Notes: a model not told the origin generated them from the sequence alone. DNA of 64,000 bases from Manduca sexta (GCF_014839805.1 NC_051132.1:5146001-5210000); one strand, 5' to 3'. Shown: positions 24,346-36,440, numbered from the stretch's first letter. A program made the numbers and translations.

Positions 24346-24779
24346 AGGTAAAATAACTTTACACTAAACAAAACGTTTAATTCATAATTACTCGAACAGA
24401 GGCAAGCGAGAGGCAAGAATCCACTCTCTCTAACTTATCACATATGATTGATTGCGTTAAATGGCGTGAACGTGAAATCATTAATCAATGAACGATAACT
24501 CTCCTCACACGTTACATTCGACGTTCTAGAAAGGTGTTTGGAGTATATGTAATGTAAGGTAACGAAGTGAATATTATGCCCTGGTCAGGAATATAAAATA
24601 ACTGCTTTGCGGGCGCTATTTATGCTTTTTCGTTTTAAATTTGTTGTACAAGAAATGAGTTAAGTACATATTTTACCACAGCATCGCGAGGTTTTTTTTC
24701 TTAGTCAAGCAATGAGACATATTGCTTGCGTCTTCTTTACGTGGACTTTATTTTCTGATAAAATAATCATATCACCTTT

Positions 24780-25060
24780 TTTTTTGTTTTTGGTGATCGG
24801 TCGTGTTTATCACCGTGGGTAGGTAGGGAAGAGAAAAGGAAGAAGGAGCTTTCTTGAATGGTTGGAAGGGAGAGGGAGGGGAAATGTTCGCGAATCCTTA
24901 TAGGTCTCAATGTGTATGTAGCAACCATTAGGTATACACACTGAACTGTGTGCCTAGAGTCGCGGCAAATGTGCCTTCATGCATGGGCGTGCATTTGGTG
25001 TTGAGACCAAGCGCACAAGAATTGTCTCGGGAGGGAGGGGGGGGGGGGTCATTTCTTGGG
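24780..25060 (+). repeat. Purine-rich dispersed repeat family E
   Basis: It begins with gatcggtcgtgtttatcacc, runs through a GA-rich tract, then aatgttcgcgaatccttata, taggtatacacactgaactg, gagtcgcggcaaatg and gggcgtgcatttggtgttga. It ends near a run of 12 G at 25037-25048. Other copies are at 15880-16140 and 27740-28245. Confidence 0.75.
25037..25048 (+). repeat. Run of 12 G after GGG-rich sequence
   Basis: With ggagggaggg just before it, this tract could form a G-quadruplex. Such homopolymers are also prone to length errors. Confidence 0.7.
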
Positions 25061-25914
25061 GTTCAATCGTACAGTGTACACGTACCAAATTCATCAAGAT
25101 TGTTTCAGAGCTTTAGTCGTGAAATCATACATACATAGACAAATGTTTATATATGTGTAATACTATTATAGTGCGTCAGTTTAGTGATTTTGCTGTGAAA
25201 ACAGACATATACTTAGTATATATATAGTCTGAATGTTAGTGTGTAACTTTACAAAACAAATATTGTTACTCCCGATTCCTCCTTTGAGTTGTGTCTGTTG
25301 TGTTTAGAGACAAATGCAATTTCGTGAGATGTAAACTATCAATCATGTCTTGTTTAACGCATATTTATAAATATGTTTTTGTCACTAGACTCTGGACCAG
25401 ACTGGCTCATAACCAAGAAAAAAGTGCGAAAAATAGACCTATGATGATGATATGATGATAATGATGATTACTGGACGATATCTTACTTATCAAAATGTTG
25501 CTCTACAAAAACTAAAGTAATCGCATAGATATGAAACTCAGCCAGAACTAGATTTTAATACACATTTCTCAGTTCTCAATCAACTGTAAAACTAACCAGC
25601 ATAAAGCGAAAAATATTAAACCAAGTATGAAAAATTACACCAGCCTGGAAGACTAATTTCATTTAAAGCTTAAAAACCACTCGAGAACTCAGCGGAACTC
25701 TGCCTGGATGCTTGGAACGCGCCCATTCTGTGGTAACACTACATTCATGTTTAACCTCCGAGTTGAATTAAAATTACCCGTAGAAGTTTACTGTTTCAAA
25801 ATAGAAATCTACTGAACTTTTCAGAAGTTATGTAATAAAATGTTATGCTCTAGTACAGCTGGTTGGCTATATTAAGCCTTAGTCATTATGGACAAAAATG
25901 TTTGCACATAATTA

Positions 25915-26245
25915 TAATATAATAATAATATCAGCCCTGTGTTATAAATTGTTCCACTGCTGGGCACAGCCCTTTTCTACCACTGAGAGGGATTAGGCGT
26001 TAGTCCACCACGATGGCCTAGTGCGGATTGGCAGACGTCACATACCCTCGAAATTCTTATAGAGAACTTCTCAGGTGTACAAGTTTCCTCACGACGTTTT
26101 CCTTCACCGTTAAAGCAAACGATCATTTAAAAGGAATACTTCCTAAATTCTAGAAAAGTTGCAGGTGCGTGCCCTTGGGTATTGAACTTGCGGACATTCA
26201 TCTTGTCAGTTGTTTCACTCCCAACTAGGCTGTCACCACTTTTCA
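25915..26245 (-). mobile_element. tRNA-derived SINE, family A, more diverged
   Basis: It matches the family A body and head in reverse orientation, with box B reading degenerate (gggtattgaacttgc near 26,180). Its 3' flank (25843-25914) matches the 3' flank of the copy at 23720-24050 in inverted orientation. Confidence 0.82.
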
Positions 26246-26904
26246 CCTACTTATTATAAAGTAATATTAGATATACCAAATCGAGGGAACATATTGTTGC
26301 TATTTTGTATGGCAAAAAATACACAATGGGAAAGGAATTTCATCCGGGCCGCGAACAATAGTTAGTTGTGTTGTCGATAGTAAATTTATCTCGATACGAG
26401 CTCTTAAATCAATAAGTTTAGAAATTACAACGTCTTAAAGCTGAAAAAGATCGCTGTATTCCGACAACCTTGTAACGAAATTCTGAACGGACTATGCATA
26501 AGAATAGCGTGCAATCTATCTTCACCATATCTTCGTCAAGTGAAATTGCGAAAACAAAACGTTTTAAAAGCTAAATGAGTCGGTATGTTAATGTTTAACC
26601 CAAGACCTTTCGGTTCAAATTAATGTGAACCATATTTCATCGCATAAAACAACAATAAAACAGAAAAATCTAATCTAAATTACCTCTATACTTATTCATG
26701 GAATCGTTAGTTGTTTCGTAAAATCTAATTATTGTTACACGAAACGCTTGAATTATGTGTTGGATAACTTTATTTTAGTTTGCTAGTAACTATTTGTTTT
26801 TGATGTTGGAACTAACATGGTTAATTACTTTGAGATATGTTTTTGCGATTGTTTAATTTTGTCTGGCAATTGTTTTATTGAGTACATTGTATCTTATATG
26901 ATAT

Positions 26905-27240
26905 GTTAAGAGATTATATAACATAAAAACAAAATTTTGTTACCAATTTTAATTTGCAGCCAAAATTATTGAAAAAAACTAAATGTGTGTACAAAATTTC
27001 ATCTTAATCGGTTGAGTATATTTGCTTTAAAATTATTGGCAAGATTCAATACGAACATATATAAATGCAAATGTTAAGAGATTATATAGTACTAAAACAA
27101 AATAATGTTGCCAATTTGTAAAATGCAGCTTAAATTATTAAAAAGAACTAAACGTATGTGCAAAATTTAATTTTAATTGGTTGAGGATAACTGTTTTAAA
27201 ATTCATTGACAAGATTCGCCCTGAAAGTACAAAGGTACAT
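26905..27240 (+). repeat. Two-unit tandem repeat, about 165-170 bp period
   Basis: gttaagagattatata begins both units, at about 26,906 and 27,073. Both then carry ccaatttt...aatgcagc, aaattatt, aaaa(g)aactaaa, gtgcaaaattt-like and attggttgag blocks. The copies differ by many substitutions, so the duplication is not recent. The unit itself resembles an RTE-like 3' end. Confidence 0.75.
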
Positions 27241-27339
27241 ACAAACATTGCAAGTAAAAACTTTGTAAAATGTTCATTGCACACAAATTATTGTAATACA
27301 CATACACGCTTTTTAATCCCGAAAGTATAGGAAGAGGTT

Positions 27340-27520
27340 TAAGTAGTGCACCCACTTTTCGTCGTGTCTAGTGTCCAGGGTGGGACAGGGAATAGGGAGC
27401 GAACATATTCCCTCAATCAGGCACAAATTCTAGGCATTGACATACAGATTCGCCCGACCTAGGATTTGTACCTGAGATCACAGAGCAGTCGTACAGCGTA
27501 CGCGCCACTGAGGCATTATG
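27340..27520 (-). mobile_element. SINE related to family C
   Basis: In reverse orientation it ends in a tRNA-like head (cgtacgcgccactgaggc and box B-like gatttgtacctg); the cacttttcgtcgtgt block lies at the 3' side. Confidence 0.65.
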
Positions 27521-27739
27521 AGGTTATAGAAATTTTATTCTCAAAAGAAATTACATTTCACTTTGAGATATATAATTTTAGAAGTTATTATGCTAGTATC
27601 GTATAGAATAATTTTAATTCTTTAATTTGGGTAACAGTGGCAAGGGATGTAATTTTATGAAAGGAAACCCGACACAACATAGAGGGACTAATATGTATAA
27701 ATACGGTCTGCAAATCGTTCTAATGATAATTAGATTTTT

Positions 27740-28245
27740 GTCTTCACACCGAATGCACGCCCATGCACGGGGGAACATTATGCCGCGACTCTAGGCACAT
27801 AGTGTAATGTGTATACCTCTTGGTTACCAAATACATATTGAGGCCTGTAAGGGTTCGCGAACATCTCCCTCTACCTTCCAACCATCCTAACAAACTTCTA
27901 CTCCTTCTCCTTCTCTTTCTTCTATAAGGCTGCGTGAACATCTCCCCTCCCTCTCCCTTCCAACCATCCTAACAAACTCTTACTCCTTCCTCTTCTCTTC
28001 CTTCCTCTTCTCTTCCTTCTCCCTATCCCCTCCCTTCTTCCTCCCCGGCCCCGTGACTGAATAGCTGCGGGTTGCCAGCGTGCCGTCCGCTGGCACCTTG
28101 AATGATAGCCCAAGTGATAGTCCCAATGATGATTTGGTAGGGCCCACCAAATCATTATTGGGACTGCCGTGGTTGCTAAGCCGGGGGATCGCTTGTACAC
28201 CGTTAGTAGAGTACCCCCGGTGATAATCGTGGCGGTTCCCAAAAA
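27740..28245 (-). repeat. Dispersed repeat family E, longest copy, with internal tandem duplication
   Basis: On the minus strand it starts with gggaaccgccacgattatc near 28240, includes the hairpin at 28119-28165, passes through a long GA-rich tract, and ends with the gggcgtgcattcggtgtga block. The stretch of acatctccc plus ccttccaaccatcctaacaa occurs twice with a period of about 77 bp (27861 and 27938). Long Arg/Lys-rich or Ser-rich frames here are produced by the simple sequence. Confidence 0.75.
28119..28165. repeat. 20-bp inverted repeat (19/20) with 7-nt spacer
   Basis: Arms 28119-28138 and 28146-28165 pair with one mismatch around the spacer agggccc. It lies inside the pyrimidine-rich repeat copy at 27740-28245. 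Confidence 0.85.
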
Positions 28246-29179
28246 AAAAAGGAGAAGTCAGTTGGAATAGGATTTTGGATAGGATTATGGACCCTTCGCC
28301 ACTGGTAATACTGTTCACTTCTTTACTAATATCTTTGATAACAATATTAAAATACCCACAAGTCAACTCACAAATTCAAGATTTGCTGCCATAGCTGCAT
28401 TCAAGGTTTCGATTTTTTAATAAATACTTTTAATTTACATTTGAAACCATGGAATTATCCGTTTTTTGAAGATTGTAGGTAATGTGTTATACATTAAAAA
28501 GTAATAAGTAAATAAAATTAATTTTCTATATAATCTAATTCATTATAAATACCAATATCAAAGAACGTCAAAAGGTTACTCAGAATTCGTATTTATTTAG
28601 TTAAACAATAATAAAAAATATTAAAAAGAAAGTCAGCCTAATTGAGCCGCCATTAGTTTTGAAATGTTTTCAAAAGTGTTTCCTCTTAATTTATTAAGAG
28701 TTACTTTATACGGAAGATAAAGTATCTAAAAACATCCAAAACATACCAAGAGATTATCATGATTTTAAAAATGTATACGTATTTTAACGAAATCCATTTC
28801 ATTACCAGCAAAAGTTCGTCTAAACCTGCGGGCAGTTCTTGTTAAAGGCGCTGTAAGTCGAGAGATATAATCTTTAGCAGGTTATTACTTATATTATATC
28901 GGATATTACGTGCTTATCTTGGGCGGAATCTCAGCTGGAAGAAATGCGCTTTCATATTTTATAATACGGTTTTAGAACTCCGTTCACGGTGTGAGATGGT
29001 TTTCGTTTCACATCGATTTATACCATGCTAGGTGTTGCTCGTTGCGGGTGAAGACCCGCTTTAATTTTTTCTCGGAATAAGTAATAAATGTAACATTTTC
29101 CGGGATAACAATGTAGTATTTTTCGTAGATATATACATAGCATTACGTCTTTTTGTCTATTTCGCTATGTTAGGTGCAA

Positions 29180-29335
29180 TGTAATAGAGGCCGGGCCTAT
29201 TGCCATGTACCGGGCACATTTCCAGACTTCGGGCCGATACTGAGGGAACACCCAATATCATATTGCGCGATAACAAGTTTGAACTCAATACCTCAGCATG
29301 ATAGTCGTACCATGCAAGTAATATGAGACCTCACT
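29180..29335 (-). mobile_element. SINE related to family C, degraded
   Basis: A tRNA-like head in reverse (tttgaactcaatacctcag) with a diverged body. The 3' end is not clear. Confidence 0.5.
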
Positions 29336-29814
29336 TAGGCTTTTCTTTTTTTTAATCCAAGACATAATGTATCTGTGTACCGAATTTTACGGAAATTTTT
29401 AATCTATGACATGTCGAATTCTATAGAAAACCATTCAGCAGTTTATGAATGTTCTTTTAACAAATATGGAAATAAAAAATATACACAAACTGTTTTCCAA
29501 CATAAAATTTCGAAAATAAACCCATGGTCGATAGGTACTTTTAATTGTCACCATCTAGGATGCTCGCATTGCCAATTGTATAATTCAATACGACAGAATT
29601 ATTTCCCTATTGGCCAAAGTTAAAAAAATACGATATATTTTTTATTAACAAACTTAAATAATAAGAAACCTGGTGCTCGAATCCAGGGCATCATCAGTTT
29701 TATATTATTACATTTTGATATTTTTTATTCATTAGGTCACAGAAGATTTAACCCTTAAATTGGTGAGTCGACATTGCATAAAATTCGCGTATTAGGCTGG
29801 CTAAAGTGAATAAC

Positions 29815-29860
29815 CACGTTACTCGAGCGTAATGGGCTGCCCAAATCTAATCTAAACGGA
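29815..29860 (+). repeat. Short direct repeat shared with 31683-31725
   Basis: gttactcgagcgtaatggg and ctgcccaaatctaatctaaa recur at 31683-31725 with a few substitutions. Neither copy shows other TE features. Confidence 0.55.
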
Positions 29861-30125
29861 ACGCTAATTACGTGACTTGCAATTGCCAAAGACAAAGATC
29901 GTAAATTATTTTTTGTTTTATTCTTGGCAGTTATGTGGCACTATGTACTCAACACTATGCCTGGTGTTGATAATAAAGACAATTTAGACCAAGAAGAGAT
30001 ATTGCCGTTAATGGCGGATTTCTCATAAGGTCGAACATACTTAGCGCGCGGCCTAGAGGCAGCAGTGCCATATATTAAAGATTTTTTTGCTTCCGCAACA
30101 TAACCACCCGGAGATGGTAAATCCG

Positions 30126-30178
30126 AGCTCACACTAAGTGACCTATATAAATCATATATAGGTCACTTAGTGTGAGCT
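30126..30178. repeat. Perfect 24-bp inverted repeat, 5-nt loop
   Basis: Arms 30126-30149 and 30155-30178 (agctcacactaagtgacc plus tatata) pair with no mismatch; the loop is aatca. A second, overlapping inverted repeat pairs the loop region with the AT-rich sequence just after 30178. Confidence 0.9.
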
Positions 30179-30834
30179 ATATATGATTTTTATCTATCTA
30201 TCATAAATCCAGTGTCCTCCCTCAGCTAAGCAACCTCTATGATAATCGATGATGCCAGAGAATCGAGGCTGGAGCGCATCCATGTTTCTTCTGATATTTT
30301 ATTCACTTACTACTTTGATATGCAATTGCCGTTGATCGTTTTTCATAATAACCCTACACGAGCCGCGTAGCAACGCGTAATGTACCCATACTAGTTGTGC
30401 GTTTTAGTTCTCCAATAGCTAATGGTATTTTAGGTAAACACATCAAAACATCATCCAATATTCAACCTTGTTTCAAATAGTATATTATGTCGGTGGAGTC
30501 AATCACCATGGATTTGTATACCTAATCGATAATTCTTGGTTTTAAATAGTTTTAAACGTAAGAATAATTATCATTATTGTGACACTATATTTTTATAGAT
30601 CAAGCTGGTTGGAAAATGTTGAATAAATGTTTCGACATCACGCTGTAATGGGAGAAGGCCAGAAGTAAAATAAAATTTCCCACCGTTTAAATTTCTCCAC
30701 AGTTTTCAGATATCATTTTTACCACGCACATGTGCAGTCTGGAATGAACTTCCTCTCCCGTTGGTTCCTTGGCATTAAAAAATATGTCCTTTTCAAGGTT
30801 CAAGAGGGTTTTTATGGTAAGCAGCGATTTTTCT

Positions 30835-30920
30835 GTGCCTCTAGAATTATCAAAATTCAATGGCGCCGGTGTCGACTTACCATCAGGTGAGACCTTAGCT
30901 CGTCTACTTTCGAAGGTAAT
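30835..30920 (+). repeat. Short dispersed repeat fragment
   Basis: The block ggcgccggtgtcgacttacc with atcaggtgag and agctcgtct resembles another common lepidopteran repeat end; a second fragment is at 52970-53040 (gtatcgcttatcatcagat then aacggcatcctcgtc). Confidence 0.5.
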
Positions 30921-31487
30921 AAAAAAAACACGCCAAAAATATTTATTCAGAACAGCAATACCGTTTACTAAACTAATTATATTCAATAATTCGTTTGAAC
31001 TCTTAAGAATAAGTAAATTAATATGAAATTCGGTTTCAAACAAAAAGACGGTAAGCACGAACTCATGGTTCCGATAAGATTAACCTAATTATGATTTCTG
31101 TTTACGGGATAATGTCGGCTTATCTCTCGTTGTAGTTGACTGAGTTGCTATTACAGAATACTGATAATGAGACGGGCATATTGCGTGGTTATGTCATAAT
31201 CGGTTCATTAGTTTAGTAGTCGCGTAAGGTGACTGTGAGGTTCACAGTTTAAGAAGCATACGTGAATTTTCTGACAGGAATAGGGGACCGGCCTATGCTT
31301 GATTTTGTACATTATTCTATATGTAATGGTTAATAATACGAAAAAGAAGCACTCCTGCGAAAACTGCATAAAAATTGGTAAAAAAATGAGCGAGTAATTC
31401 ATATTTAAAATATTGTAATGTGCAGAAGTGGGCGCGATGTGGGGATATCGCTTCATCTCTTTCTTTCGCACGCGTCGTAATTCCCGA

Positions 31488-31502
31488 TGACGTCACATGT
31501 GA
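31488..31502. promoter_or_regulatory. CRE palindrome with adjacent E-box
   Basis: TGACGTCA at 31488-31495 is followed at once by CATGTG. Such combined sites are bound by CREB/bHLH factors, but there is no gene near it in the window. Confidence 0.2.
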
Positions 31503-32644
31503 GTTTTTCGTCTCTTTTCTGTTTCTTGTTAATTACCCCTTCCAACGAAATTCAAAGACTTATAACTTGTTGATTTTTTACCGGATTTAATAATTCCTTC
31601 TGTGTTATAATTTGTATTATGTAAATATTTGATAATAGTAAAAAACAAAAATGAGTCCGGTACCCTATTGTATTTGATATCTCGTTACTCGAGCGTAATG
31701 GCCTGCCCATCCTAACCTAAATGGAAATCCAGTGAGTAGCCTAGGTTGATCCCATCCATAAACCCCTGTATAATTCCTATCTTCTCTGAAATAGTCCTTG
31801 TACCTTACGGACACCGTCTTCGTCTGTATCGCCTCCATAAATACAGACAAAGCGAAACTGTTAATCATTATTTATGTTATCGTTATTTAATCAGGAATGC
31901 TATTTACAACTTTCAATGATTCTTCCGTTGCATTGCATAATATTATGTTTGTTTCATAAAAACAGCTCTTGCCCATTCGTGTATAGTTTTATTTCTGAAC
32001 GCTGTACAGAAATGGTTTTCCGAAAACAGTTTTATTACAATGCGATATTGCATTTTTCGCTTTTGATTGATACGCTTCCCCATATTTTATTGTTGCGTGT
32101 TATTTGAAACTATGCTGCGAAGTTTGCCGAATTCGAAACAATGCGTGCGTTGTTTTTCTTTTATTATACCGAATCCAATATTGTAGTTATTAAAACGTCA
32201 TGTTTACACAATTTGTTAGTGTATACAGGGATTACTTATCTTCTCGAAATTGGCACATAATAATCGTACATACGAGTATTTGAATAAGTGCTATTATTAT
32301 TTGGCATTTAGACAAAACTGTCACCAATGTTGTTGGAAAAAGTTGTTTCTGTTAATAAATGGTGTTTTAAACTGCGCAAGGAACTGTGATTTATGGCACG
32401 TCTTTACACTTAATTACGGTACATGCATCATACCCGTAAAGTTAACAGGTAGCGCAAACTGAAGTCTTTAATAAAGTCCTTGAAACTTGGCTCGTAATCT
32501 AAGATATGAGTAGCTGGGCCGTTAACAAGTCGAAACACTTAATTAAAACATCATTAATCTTACGTAATGAATGCTTTTTAAATTATAGATAAAAATTTTA
32601 ATACTAGAAATTGCTCGTGTAATTTTAGTAATATCTAATAGAGC

Positions 32645-32799
32645 AAGAGCCCGTGAACCCCAGACCTTCGTTATTTTATAAAAGCTGAAAGTTTGTTAGC
32701 GCATGCTCCCAACACATCGTTGTTACCTGTGTTGGGAGCATGCGCTAACAAACTTTCAGCTTTTATAAAATAACGAAGGTCTGGGGTTCACGGGCTCTT
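32645..32799. repeat. Perfect 72-bp inverted repeat (hairpin), 11-nt loop
   Basis: Left arm 32645-32716 and right arm 32728-32799 are exact reverse complements; the loop is tcgttgttacc at 32717-32727. The arms hold no recognisable TE ends. A 72-bp stem with no mismatch implies a very recent origin, gene conversion between arms, or a library/assembly artefact. As RNA it would fold into one long duplex. Confidence 0.95.
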
Positions 32800-32984
32800 A
32801 GACTATAATATGCTATAACTATACATGCTTGACAATGATTCTGCTGGTTTTAAGATAAGTATATCGCTCATGTTTACGCAAATCTTGAACATTGAATGAA
32901 CTATTTTACGAATTTTATCACGGTTTTTTGTATATTGGTATGACGTTTTGAAGACTGCAGCCTTCGTCAGTCCGCCTTGTGACC

Positions 32985-33230
32985 ACGATAATAGTTATAT
33001 CTGCCATGATAACGACCGCCGTGCAAAAGTGGAAAAGCTGCTAGAGTAACTAATACATACGTGGCACGTTCCGTTATCAGCCTGTGTACGATTTTAAATC
33101 GACCTGCATAATTGTGTCGACAGGCGAAGGATAAACATCTCTCGTCAGTGTCTACCCGGACTCCATTCCACTTATTATCGGGTGCAGAGGGGCCATTAAG
33201 CTACGCCCGTATAAAAATAAGCTAATAATA
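32985..33230 (+). repeat. Dispersed repeat family D, diverged copy
   Basis: It shares gaccgccgtgcaaaagtg, gttccgttatcagcctgtgt, ctctcgtcagtgtctacc and ccacttattatcgggtgcag with the other copies. Confidence 0.65.
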
Positions 33231-33504
33231 TAATTACTTGTATAGGTTTTGACAGAAGACAGGATGTACCCAATTATGACGATTTACTACGGCAGTTCTG
33301 TTGTTGCAAATTAAATGTAATTTTAACGTAATTTTATTTTTTGCTAATTTCCATTGTTTATCGTATTAGCAAAACAAATTATGCATAATATGTGAACGTT
33401 TAAACTAAATGAGAGAATAATAATATACCATTATCCGATTCTTATTTTCATTATACGATACGAATTGATAATACGATTGACAAAATGATATTGGAATTTT
33501 CTAC

Positions 33505-33625
33505 CCGGAGTTTGGAATTTGTGCCCGATATGTAGATACGCCCGCCCCCTGTCACATCATGGGAACACGCACGGCGAAAAGTGTGGGTCATAGCTGCACT
33601 TTACCTTGTGTGTTTCTTTTATTAA
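33505..33625 (+). repeat. SINE family C, 5'-truncated
   Basis: It has tttgtgcccgatatgtag, cccgccccctgtcacatcat and ggcgaaaagtgtgggt, the central and 3' blocks of family C, without a tRNA head. Confidence 0.65.
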
Positions 33626-34164
33626 GTTTCATAAAAACACGTTATACAGAATAATTCGACGAAAATACAAAATTAACATCACAATACATGAAACTATGTA
33701 CAAATTGGACTGAATTTCGAAAACGACGAGTGGAAATCACTGGAAGCCAAATTCGCTATTCCGACTCATTGTAATTGATGAAAACCACAAGTAAATTAGA
33801 AAATCCCGAACCGAATTCGGTCACCTGTCTACAGAAACGTTACAGTCGACGTTACTCCATCCTATTTCCCTAAATAATTGAGTGGCCTAATACGAAACGG
33901 TGTAATTTGAATTCCCATCGCGAGACGGCAGTGAGTATTAATTATAGCATTTTATTACAGCTATATACGATTATGGTGACGGAAATTTGTTTCTTGAATA
34001 TTTTTGTATAAAAACATCGTAAAGACGTCGTTATTTTGGTACACGCAACTAACTCGACACACGAATGGTCAGGCGAAATGTAGATCATATTTGGCACAGT
34101 ATGAAGAATCACCTCCTTGATCTTGTAGCGCTGGTACTTTCGTAAATAAAACCTCCTCCTACCC

Positions 34165-34530
34165 GAATTTTGACCACGGCGGCTAATCTCAACGGAGATC
34201 AGCCATTTACGCAGGATATATTATAGAGCACAAGTGTGTGCGCAATACACAGGTGCACTCTCTGTTCCTTCACTCTCATAGTTCGGTGAGACGGCAAGCC
34301 GACATTATCGGAGGGAGATCAGGCGCAGGACCAACGGCTTTACGTACTTTCCGAGGCACGGGGGTATCACACCGCCAACATCCTGACTTGGAGCTACGAC
34401 TGAGTAATTTTTCAGATAGAAAAATCCAGTCACTATTATTTTTGGCCAGACCCGGGATTCGAACACAGGACCTCAGCGCGGTAGTCGTACTTGTACCATG
34501 TACAATTACAACTACGCCACCCAGGCAGTC
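34165..34530 (-). mobile_element. tRNA-derived SINE, family B, near full length
   Basis: The minus strand starts with a tRNA-like head (box B gggttcgaat-like, read as cgggattcgaac near 34,455) and a Cys/Met-like arm region. The body contains the conserved gcactctctgttccttcactc block, and the 3' end carries ctaatctcaacggagatcag. Other copies are at 22745-22985 (minus) and 1735-1905 (plus, 3' part). Confidence 0.8.
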
Positions 34531-34792
34531 GTAAATAAAATGAGCTAAACAAGTCACGAAAGTGGGCATCAAAGGGCAGAAGCGTGACTACAGGATAGCC
34601 AGTCTTAGCTCAAGTGAAATATGCCTGTCCAGTTTCTACAGGCGCCTTGGCCGAAATCGGCTAGGAAGACATCATCATCAGCAACGTATGTATGTTTTGG
34701 ATCGGGACATCTAAGTTTCGACTCGGTAGGACAAGAGCTGAGTTGAGGCAATAAAGTACTTAAACATTAATGTTGCGTCGCGAAAATAAGGC

Positions 34793-34975
34793 CAGGGGCC
34801 TTATTCTCTATCCCGCACGTTATTTTGACAGTGTGTAACAAGCACGTAACACAACGCATCATGTTTAGTACTATAGAAATTTGGCTTACAGAATACCATT
34901 CCACGCACATTTCCCGAAGATAACATGACACGGCTGCGTTACGCGTTTACACTATCATACAGAATAAGGGCCCTG
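34793..34975. mobile_element. MITE-like element with terminal inverted repeats
   Basis: The left end caggggccttattctctat (34793-34811) and right end (34957-34975, reverse complement cagggcccttattctgtat) match at all but two positions. The 183-bp interior has no coding capacity. The block gcacgttattttgacag is shared with the element at 51434-51620. Confidence 0.7.
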
Positions 34976-36239
34976 TGTTTAAGAAATCTATAACACACGG
35001 TACCAAATACGCGTTAATAAAGGTTATATTTACTAATACTGTGATCTAAATACTTCTTGCCGACTGCGGGACAATTCAATAAATCGTTTTCTATAGTTTG
35101 TTTAATAGGTCGATAGCACATTTATAGGTCATATAATAAATGCGTTTAGATATTTTACGAGCGTGTTATGTTCAGCGCCTCGGGGCATAATTATATAGAA
35201 AGCAGACTCTACCGATATAAAATCATACTAGAGTAAGTAGCTTTATTTTGAACTTGCTATAACATTGCAGATACACAAAAGACCTTGTATGAACACTTCT
35301 AGCATCATTAATATAAGTAAATTTGCAAAAAGAAAAAAATACATTAGGTAGAATGATATTAATAATGTAGTCGAGTTCCGAAAACTCATTAGCACTGGCC
35401 AAGTTTTGTACTAATAGCAAAAACTCTGACTAACCTACATTTTTCTTCACACTTTCAGCGAAGAACTAGAATGAAGTATACAATTTCGAAGTCTGTGATG
35501 GTTGGCACATTATAGCGGCTTTAAAAGTCTATAAGTAAAAGTAAAATATCTAGATTATAGATAGTATATTTAGGCAACCTGAGGCTAGTAAAATTATACT
35601 AATAATATATCGGAAACATATTATATCTTTTTTATTAAATAGATTTAAACTTATTCAAAAGTTTATGTTGCAAAAAAGTAAACTACGTGAACTTGCAAAT
35701 CATAGTAATTATATGAAATTTGCATATTTTACTTGCAATATAAACAGTTCTAATCATAGACCAACAGACAGAGAACAGTGATCGCCTTTTCCTAAAACTA
35801 ATTCACAAATCATTTATAGAAACGAATTTAAGTTACCTACTGTCTCACGGTCACCATGACACGTTGCTACAAATCGTAAAATATCCGTGATTTCGTACGA
35901 AGTTTGTATATTCTTATAAGTCATGAAACATTAATAGAAGACGTGTTTTCATTCATGCATCGCAAGGTTTATGGCACCGTTTATTTTCGTATAACTCGTG
36001 AAATTGTGGGCGGATAAATTATTAGACGGATATACATTGCCCATGATTTCAGAATGCAATTACTGTGTAATTTGTGGAGTGCGCTTCGGTCAATGTTATA
36101 CCTGTTATGTTTACTTGAGACTAGGTGAGATGTACAAGATCATTGATGTATAAACATTACCTTCTTCTTCTTTAATTGGATTATTTTTATTGTTTTATTT
36201 ACTTTATACACAAATACAAATTTTGGACGGGGTCTAACT

Positions 36240-36440
36240 CGCGCGTAACTAATTATAATATACGACTAAAGAGTTATCCGGGATAAAAGTACCGCTACAT
36301 ATTTTCCTGGGATAGAAAGTAGCCCATGTCCTTCCCAGTGTCTCATACTATTTCCATACCAAATTTCATCGAAATCCGTTGAGTAGTTTGAGTTTAACGC
36401 GTGTAGAAAGACAGACAGATGATGCGGGGGACTTTTTATT
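36240..36440 (+). repeat. RTE-like 3' fragment
   Basis: It holds gggatagaaagtagcccatg, accaaatttcatcgaaatcc, gttgagtagtttgag, then agacagacag and a ttattata end, the usual 3' terminal order of RTE-derived elements. Confidence 0.65.

Larger units (their letters stand above)
28246..30125. other. No gene seen
   Basis: Contains a degraded SINE at 29180 and otherwise AT-rich DNA. The 82-codon frame at 29375-29623 has no domain. Confidence 0.5.

Noticed and set aside
26905..27240. CRISPR-like direct repeats
   Set aside because: Only two long diverged units without spacers; the genome is an insect's.
27922..28366. Arg/Lys-rich frames of 106 and 128 codons
   Set aside because: They are translations of the GA-rich repeat family E read in several frames.
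31488..31502. CRE/E-box as a functional promoter
   Set aside because: No gene nearby; a short motif can occur by chance, so it is listed only at low confidence.
34238..34572. Overlapping 98-codon frames on both strands
   Set aside because: They lie within the family B SINE and are mirror frames of a GC-richer repeat.
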